Source: Avichristensenella sp031549105
GTDB lineage: Bacteria > Bacillota > Clostridia > Christensenellales > Aristaeellaceae
NCBI GenBank assembly: GCA_031549105.1
Contig: JAVBQK010000129.1
Span: 1 to 10,617, forward strand
Reading direction: 5' to 3'
DNA: 10,617 nt
Part shown: one piece after another, positions 6,974-10,617 of the stretch
Position numbering within the stretch: position 1 is the first letter of the stretch
Layout: every line of letters starts with the position of its first letter
Translations under genes and position numbers: made by a program
Notes under the pieces: model-generated
What the model was told of the DNA's origin: nothing
Seen by the model: only the letters and a program-made list of their open reading frames with translations
Databases searched by the model: none

Positions 6974-7174
6974 GACGGGGAGGAGACGCCAGGAGGCTCT
7001 GCCTCCTGGACCTCCGCGAAGGGCGTTGCCCTTTCGAAACCCATGTTGCGCTCACGCGCGGGTAAGACGTATCAATGTAGAGAACTCCTTCCCTGCGTGA
7101 GCAGTCATGGGTTTCGAAAGGGCAACGCCCTTCGCGGGGATCCAAGGGGCAGCGCCCCTTGGCGTTCCCCCGTC
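6974..7174. repeat. Large inverted-repeat element, copy 1 (two hairpin units head to head)
   Basis: Two similar units of about 85 bases face each other around a short centre. The core is a perfect 32-base inverted repeat, 7014-7045 against 7106-7137. Outside it each arm carries its own perfect nine-base hairpin: 6989-6997 with 7001-7009 (loop TCT), and 7142-7150 with 7154-7162 (loop AGC). The outer edges pair as GACGGGG (6974-6980) and CCCCGTC (7168-7174). Inside, GCTCACGC near 7050 pairs with GCGTGAGC near 7098, leaving about 28 unpaired bases near 7063-7090. It begins 17 bases after the reductase stop codon and ends before the ftsK promoter. It encodes nothing evident; one reading frame happens to stay open through it. 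It fits a REP-pair or miniature non-autonomous element, and as RNA could act as a 3' end or barrier structure. Confidence 0.88.
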
Positions 7175-7207
7175 CCCCTCCGTTTCCCCTCCCACTTTTT
7201 CTCACAT

Positions 7208-7237
7208 TTGCAAACATATGGTCGTATGTGGTATACT
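7208..7237 (+). promoter_or_regulatory. Promoter for ftsK (extended -10)
   Basis: TATACT at 7232-7237 is preceded by TG one base upstream (TGG-TATACT), an extended -10, with TTGCAA at 7208-7213 as -35 at 18-base spacing. Transcription would start near 7244, about 45 bases before the ftsK ATG. It lies between inverted repeat copy 1 and ftsK, so ftsK can be expressed independently of the upstream genes. The location also argues that the ftsK reading frame upstream of 7289 is not translated. Confidence 0.7.
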
Positions 7238-7288
7238 AAAGGGCCGGAGACATCCGGCTCTATCGCATGTAAGGGGGCATGGCACGGG

Positions 7289-10207
7289 ATGGCCACGGCA
7301 AAAGGCAAGCGGCCCGCCAGCAATAAAAAGGGCACGGCGAGCAAATCCACCGCAAAGCGCGGCAGCAGCGCCAAGGGGCGCAAGAGCGCGAAGCGGCGCA
7401 GCACATCATCGTCGCCGGCAATCGGGATGGTGTTCATTGGCCTGGGCATCTTTATGCTTTTCTGCCTGCTGACCCAGTCCAACGCGATCGCGCTGACCTA
7501 TGTGCGCGGTTTGGTCAACTCGCTCTTTGGCCAGCTTGGCTGGGCGGTGTCGGTGCTGGTCTTCTGGCTGGGGCTACAGATATCCCTGGGGGATAAGCTG
7601 CCCGTCCGCGCCTCCACACTGCCGCTGTGCGCAGCGCTGGTGTTTTGCATCATGACACTCCTGCAAGTGTTCAAGCTGGACGAGTTGCTGCGCGAGCTGC
7701 GCAACGCCGGCTATCAGCAAAACTATAACGGCTTCCTTTGGAAGTCATATGAGGCATCCAAAAATATACCGCGCGGCGGCGGCTTTCTGGGCGCACTGCT
7801 CGGCTATCCGATGGGCAAGAGCCTGGATGTTCTTGGCAGCGTACTGCTGCTGTTCTTTGCCATCGGCGCGCTGCTGCTGGCGATTCTCAGGGGATTCTTC
7901 CCATCGATGGGCGAAGCCATGGGCGGCTGGTGGTCACAGTTCCGCGACGATATGGCGGAGCGCCGCGAACTGCGCGATGCTGAACGCGCCGAGCGTGAGG
8001 CCGAGGAAGAGGCGGCGAACGAAGCGCTGCTGGTACCCCTGCCCCGTGAGCTGATGCACCCGGACGAGCCGGAAGAAGCGCCCGCCAAGAAGGTGGCCAA
8101 GGGCCGCAAGGTCGCCGCCACCGCCCAGCCCGCGCCACCGCCGCCCGCCCCACCGGTCAAAGCAGCGCCCGCAAAGACCCCCGTGGTGAAGGCGCCAGCC
8201 GCAGCGCCAAAGTTTACGCCGCCCGCAAAGGGCGCAAATGCCTCGGCAGGCCGACAGCCGACCCTGTACATCGAAGATATCTTGCCCGATACGCCGTATG
8301 TCGCCGCGGACGACGCCTACACCGACTACGATGTGGAGCGCAGCAAGTTCCAATCCCGTCCATCCCGTAAGAACCCCAGCGCGGTGCCAGACTTTATCGC
8401 CAAGCGGCGGGCCGAGTATGAGGCTGACTACGGCGTTTTCGACGACCTGGGCGAGGATACCGCCGAGGAAACCGCGCCTACAGAAATGTACGAACCTGTT
8501 TCATATGAACCTGAACCGCTGCCTGCCTATGAGCCGGAGCCGCCTGCGTATTCCGCCGATGAAACCACGCTGGACGATGCTTCCTGGGCGCCGATTGAGC
8601 CTGTGTACGCGCCGCAGCCGGATGCTCCTGCGCCAACGCGCCGCCGGCGAGCCCGCACGGAGAACCCACTCGACAGCATCCCTGAGCTGGACCCCCAGAC
8701 GCGGCTGGATCGGCCAGACTGGAAGCCCGCGCCGGAACCCGTCGTTGAGACCACGCCTGAAATGCCCGAATACCGCCAGCCGCCCTTCTCTCTGCTGGAG
8801 CGGGATGATGGGCGTGCCCATGTCGATACCCGTGAGCAGGACGCCGCCGGCGCGCAAAAGCTGGAAGATACGCTGGCCAGCTTTGGCGTAGACGCGCGCG
8901 TCATTAAGGTTGTTCACGGCCCCGCGATCACCCGCTACGAACTCCAGCCCGCACCGGGTGTCAAGGTCAGCAAGATCGTCAACCTCACCGACGACATTGC
9001 GCTGAACATGGCAGCGGTCGGCGTGCGCATTGAGGCCCCGATTCCTGGCAAGGCGGCCATCGGCATGGAGCTTGCCAATGATGAGGTCGAAACCGTGCGC
9101 ATGCGCGACGTGCTGGAGAGCGACGAGGTGCTCAAGCACCCGTCCCGGCTGGCCGTGGCGCTGGGCAAGGATATCGCGGGCAAGCGGATCATCGCGGACC
9201 TCGCGCGCATGCCCCACTTGCTGATTGCCGGTGCGACAGGCTCCGGTAAGTCCGTGTGCATCAACACGATCATCACCAGCATCATCTACCGCGCGACGCC
9301 CGAGGAGGTCCGGCTGATCCTGATCGACCCCAAGAAGGTCGAGCTGTCCGTGTACGACGGCATTCCACATCTGCTGGTGCCGGTCGTCACAGACCCAAAG
9401 AAGGCCAGCGGCGCGCTGAACTGGGCCGTGATGGAGATGGATGAGCGCTATCGCGTGTTCGCGGCGGCCGGCGTGCGCGACATCAAGGGCTACAACGCCC
9501 AGCGCGGCGCGGATATTCCGCTGATGCCGCAGATCGTCGTCATCATCGACGAGCTGTCCGACCTGATGCTGGTTGCCCCGGGCGAAGTGGAGGAATCCAT
9601 CTGCCGCATCGCCCAGCTGGCCCGCGCGTGCGGAATTCACCTGGTGATTGCCACGCAGCGCCCATCGGTCAATGTCATCACCGGCATCATCAAGGCCAAC
9701 GTTCCCTCCCGGATCGCGTTCGCCGTCTCCTCGCAGGTTGACTCGCGCACCATCCTGGACGGCGCGGGCGCGGAAAAGCTGCTGGGCAAGGGCGATATGC
9801 TGTTCGCCCCAGCGGGCGGCGGCAAGCCGACGCGCGTGCAGGGCTGCTTCGTCTCCGATGGAGAGGTCGCCCGCGTAACGGAGTACGTCAGGGACCGCCA
9901 TACCGCCGACTACGATCAAACAGTGCTGGACGCGCTGGCCGTCACCGAAGATGGTCAGGAACCCGCTGACGAAGACCTGAACGAGAGCAGCGGCGACGCG
10001 CTGTTTCAGCAGGCTGTAGAAATGGCCGTCGAGTCCGGCCAAGCCTCCATCAGCATGCTGCAGCGCCGCCTGCGCGTCGGCTATGCCCGCGCCGGCCGCC
10101 TGATAGACGAAATGGCCCGCCGGAACATCATTGGGCAGGCCGAGGGCGCAAAGCCCAGAGAGGTCCTCATTACGCAGGATGACATGAGGCTGCTGTTTAA
10201 GAAGTAA
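7289..10207 (+). CDS. ftsK: DNA translocase FtsK/SpoIIIE
   Basis: Septum-located, ATP-driven motor that pumps chromosomal DNA during division or sporulation. The 972 residues show a strongly basic N-terminus (1-40), four membrane helices at about 44-63, 80-100, 110-128 and 180-202, a charged helix (216-246), and a long disordered linker to about 495 with an Ala/Pro/Lys part (260-320) and a Tyr/Glu/Pro part (400-422). The motor follows: Walker A GATGSGKS at 648-655, LILIDPKKVELSVY at 676-689, Walker B VVIIDE ending in Asp754-Glu755, and ATQRPSVNVITG at 788-799. A C-terminal winged-helix gamma domain (905-962, with QRRLRVGYARAGRLIDEM), which in this family reads DNA polarity sites, completes it. 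The start is ATG 7289, with AAGGGGG at 7271-7277. The frame stays open back to 6929, but that stretch crosses the inverted repeat and promoter and overlaps the reductase gene. The sequence alone cannot separate vegetative FtsK from SpoIIIE. Confidence 0.96.
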   Translation: MATAKGKRPASNKKGTASKSTAKRGSSAKGRKSAKRRSTSSSPAIGMVFIGLGIFMLFCLLTQSNAIALTYVRGLVNSLFGQLGWAVSVLVFWLGLQISLGDKLPVRASTLPLCAALVFCIMTLLQVFKLDELLRELRNAGYQQNYNGFLWKSYEASKNIPRGGGFLGALLGYPMGKSLDVLGSVLLLFFAIGALLLAILRGFFPSMGEAMGGWWSQFRDDMAERRELRDAERAEREAEEEAANEALLVPLPRELMHPDEPEEAPAKKVAKGRKVAATAQPAPPPPAPPVKAAPAKTPVVKAPAAAPKFTPPAKGANASAGRQPTLYIEDILPDTPYVAADDAYTDYDVERSKFQSRPSRKNPSAVPDFIAKRRAEYEADYGVFDDLGEDTAEETAPTEMYEPVSYEPEPLPAYEPEPPAYSADETTLDDASWAPIEPVYAPQPDAPAPTRRRRARTENPLDSIPELDPQTRLDRPDWKPAPEPVVETTPEMPEYRQPPFSLLERDDGRAHVDTREQDAAGAQKLEDTLASFGVDARVIKVVHGPAITRYELQPAPGVKVSKIVNLTDDIALNMAAVGVRIEAPIPGKAAIGMELANDEVETVRMRDVLESDEVLKHPSRLAVALGKDIAGKRIIADLARMPHLLIAGATGSGKSVCINTIITSIIYRATPEEVRLILIDPKKVELSVYDGIPHLLVPVVTDPKKASGALNWAVMEMDERYRVFAAAGVRDIKGYNAQRGADIPLMPQIVVIIDELSDLMLVAPGEVEESICRIAQLARACGIHLVIATQRPSVNVITGIIKANVPSRIAFAVSSQVDSRTILDGAGAEKLLGKGDMLFAPAGGGKPTRVQGCFVSDGEVARVTEYVRDRHTADYDQTVLDALAVTEDGQEPADEDLNESSGDALFQQAVEMAVESGQASISMLQRRLRVGYARAGRLIDEMARRNIIGQAEGAKPREVLITQDDMRLLFKK

Positions 10208-10214
10208 GGGGGAA

Positions 10215-10510
10215 GACGGGGTATGGGGAACGCTGGGGGACGCTGTCCCCAGACCCCTAGCCAAAGGGCCTTGCCCTTTGGAAACCCAATGTTTCGCCTG
10301 CGGGCGGGTTTGCTTTTCTCATAAAGGTTATTCTTGTGCAATGTGAAGCCCCAGAAAGGATCATCCTTCTGGGGCCTGATTTGTTATGGCAGGACATGCT
10401 ACACCAATGCTGCTTCTCTTGACCCCACCCGCCGTGAGGCGAAATGTTGGGTTTCCAAAGGGCAAGGCCCTTGGCAGGGGGACTGGGGGACAGCGTCCCC
10501 CAGCGTTCCC
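10215..10510. repeat. Large inverted-repeat element, copy 2 (same family as 6974-7174)
   Basis: Same architecture as the copy upstream of ftsK, with a wider centre. Perfect paired blocks are 10226-10250 against 10486-10510 (25 bases), 10264-10289 against 10447-10472 (26 bases), and 10292-10299 against 10437-10444 (8 bases). Each arm has two hairpins: 10233-10252 and 10261-10281 on the left, 10455-10474 and 10483-10503 on the right. The left edge carries the same GACGGGG word (10215-10221) as copy 1, and the block GAAACCCAATGTT (10281-10293) corresponds to GAAACCCATGTT in copy 1. It begins eight bases after the ftsK stop codon. The right edge is lost where the sequence becomes G/C-only. The centre, about 10300-10436, holds a terminator-like hairpin and otherwise no gene that I can see. 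Confidence 0.88.
10348..10375 (+). terminator. Probable intrinsic terminator after ftsK
   Basis: GCCCCAGAAAGGA (10348-10360) pairs with TCCTTCTGGGGC (10364-10375) around a TCA loop, a 12-pair stem with one bulged A. It is followed by CTGATTTGTT, a weak T-rich tail on the plus strand. It lies 140 bases after the ftsK stop codon, inside the centre of inverted repeat copy 2, and is the best candidate for ending ftsK transcription. The tail is poor, so efficiency is uncertain. Confidence 0.65.
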
Positions 10511-10514
10511 TCGT

Positions 10515-10617
<103 letters not shown>

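Noticed and set aside
7163..7200. Terminator formed by the right hairpin of repeat copy 1 and the TTTTT at about 7196-7200
   Set aside because: The T-run lies more than 30 bases after the hairpin, too far for an intrinsic terminator.
8501..10264. Long minus-strand open frame (587 residues) opposite ftsK
   Set aside because: It is antisense to the conserved FtsK motor, is rich in His/Arg/Gln/Asp as expected of a GC-rich shadow frame, and shows no known domain.

Overview
The window reads as chromosome from a GC-rich member of the Firmicutes, probably a gut-type clostridium. The main reasons are the cdaA-cdaR pair for cyclic di-AMP synthesis, the FtsK/SpoIIIE translocase with a long disordered linker, sigma-A-like promoters, and strong AGGAGG or AAGGGG ribosome binding sites. 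The lineage is an inference from gene content; there is no rRNA or other marker.

Layout. Positions 1-719 (minus strand) hold the first 239 codons of an L-fucose isomerase gene cut by the window edge. Positions 720-931 form a divergent control region with one TATAAT promoter facing each way and a small palindrome between them. From 932 to 6957 five plus-strand genes follow with short gaps: cdaA, cdaR, an unrecognised membrane-anchored acidic protein, an archaeal-type phosphoglycerate mutase (apgM-like), and an aldo/keto reductase with a C-terminal iron-sulfur domain. The only clear promoter is before cdaA, so they may be one operon, although a hairpin-bearing 111-base gap separates cdaR from the third gene. 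The usual third gene of this locus, glmM, is absent. A separate unit follows: an extended -10 promoter at 7208-7237 and ftsK at 7289-10207.

Two large inverted-repeat elements of one family lie at 6974-7174 and 10215-10510, just after the stop codons of the aldo/keto reductase gene and of ftsK. Each has two head-to-head units of two GC-rich hairpins. Stem bases differ between units with matching changes on the partner strand, which points to an element kept for its hairpin structure (REP/REPIN- or MITE-like). The second element encloses a terminator-like hairpin at 10348-10375. After 10514 the sequence contains only G and C, mostly G; this looks like a sequencing or assembly artefact at a contig end.

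Working together: CdaA makes cyclic di-AMP at the membrane and CdaR is its extracytoplasmic regulator, a pair tied to osmotic and cell-wall control. FtsK moves DNA at the division septum. The unknown protein between them is membrane-anchored with a Tyr/Glu/Pro-rich cytoplasmic tail that resembles in composition part of the FtsK linker. Fucose isomerase, the mutase and the reductase are metabolic genes with no evident link to each other. I found no clear new defence or mobile system; the hairpin-pair repeat family and the unknown acidic membrane protein are the least explained parts.
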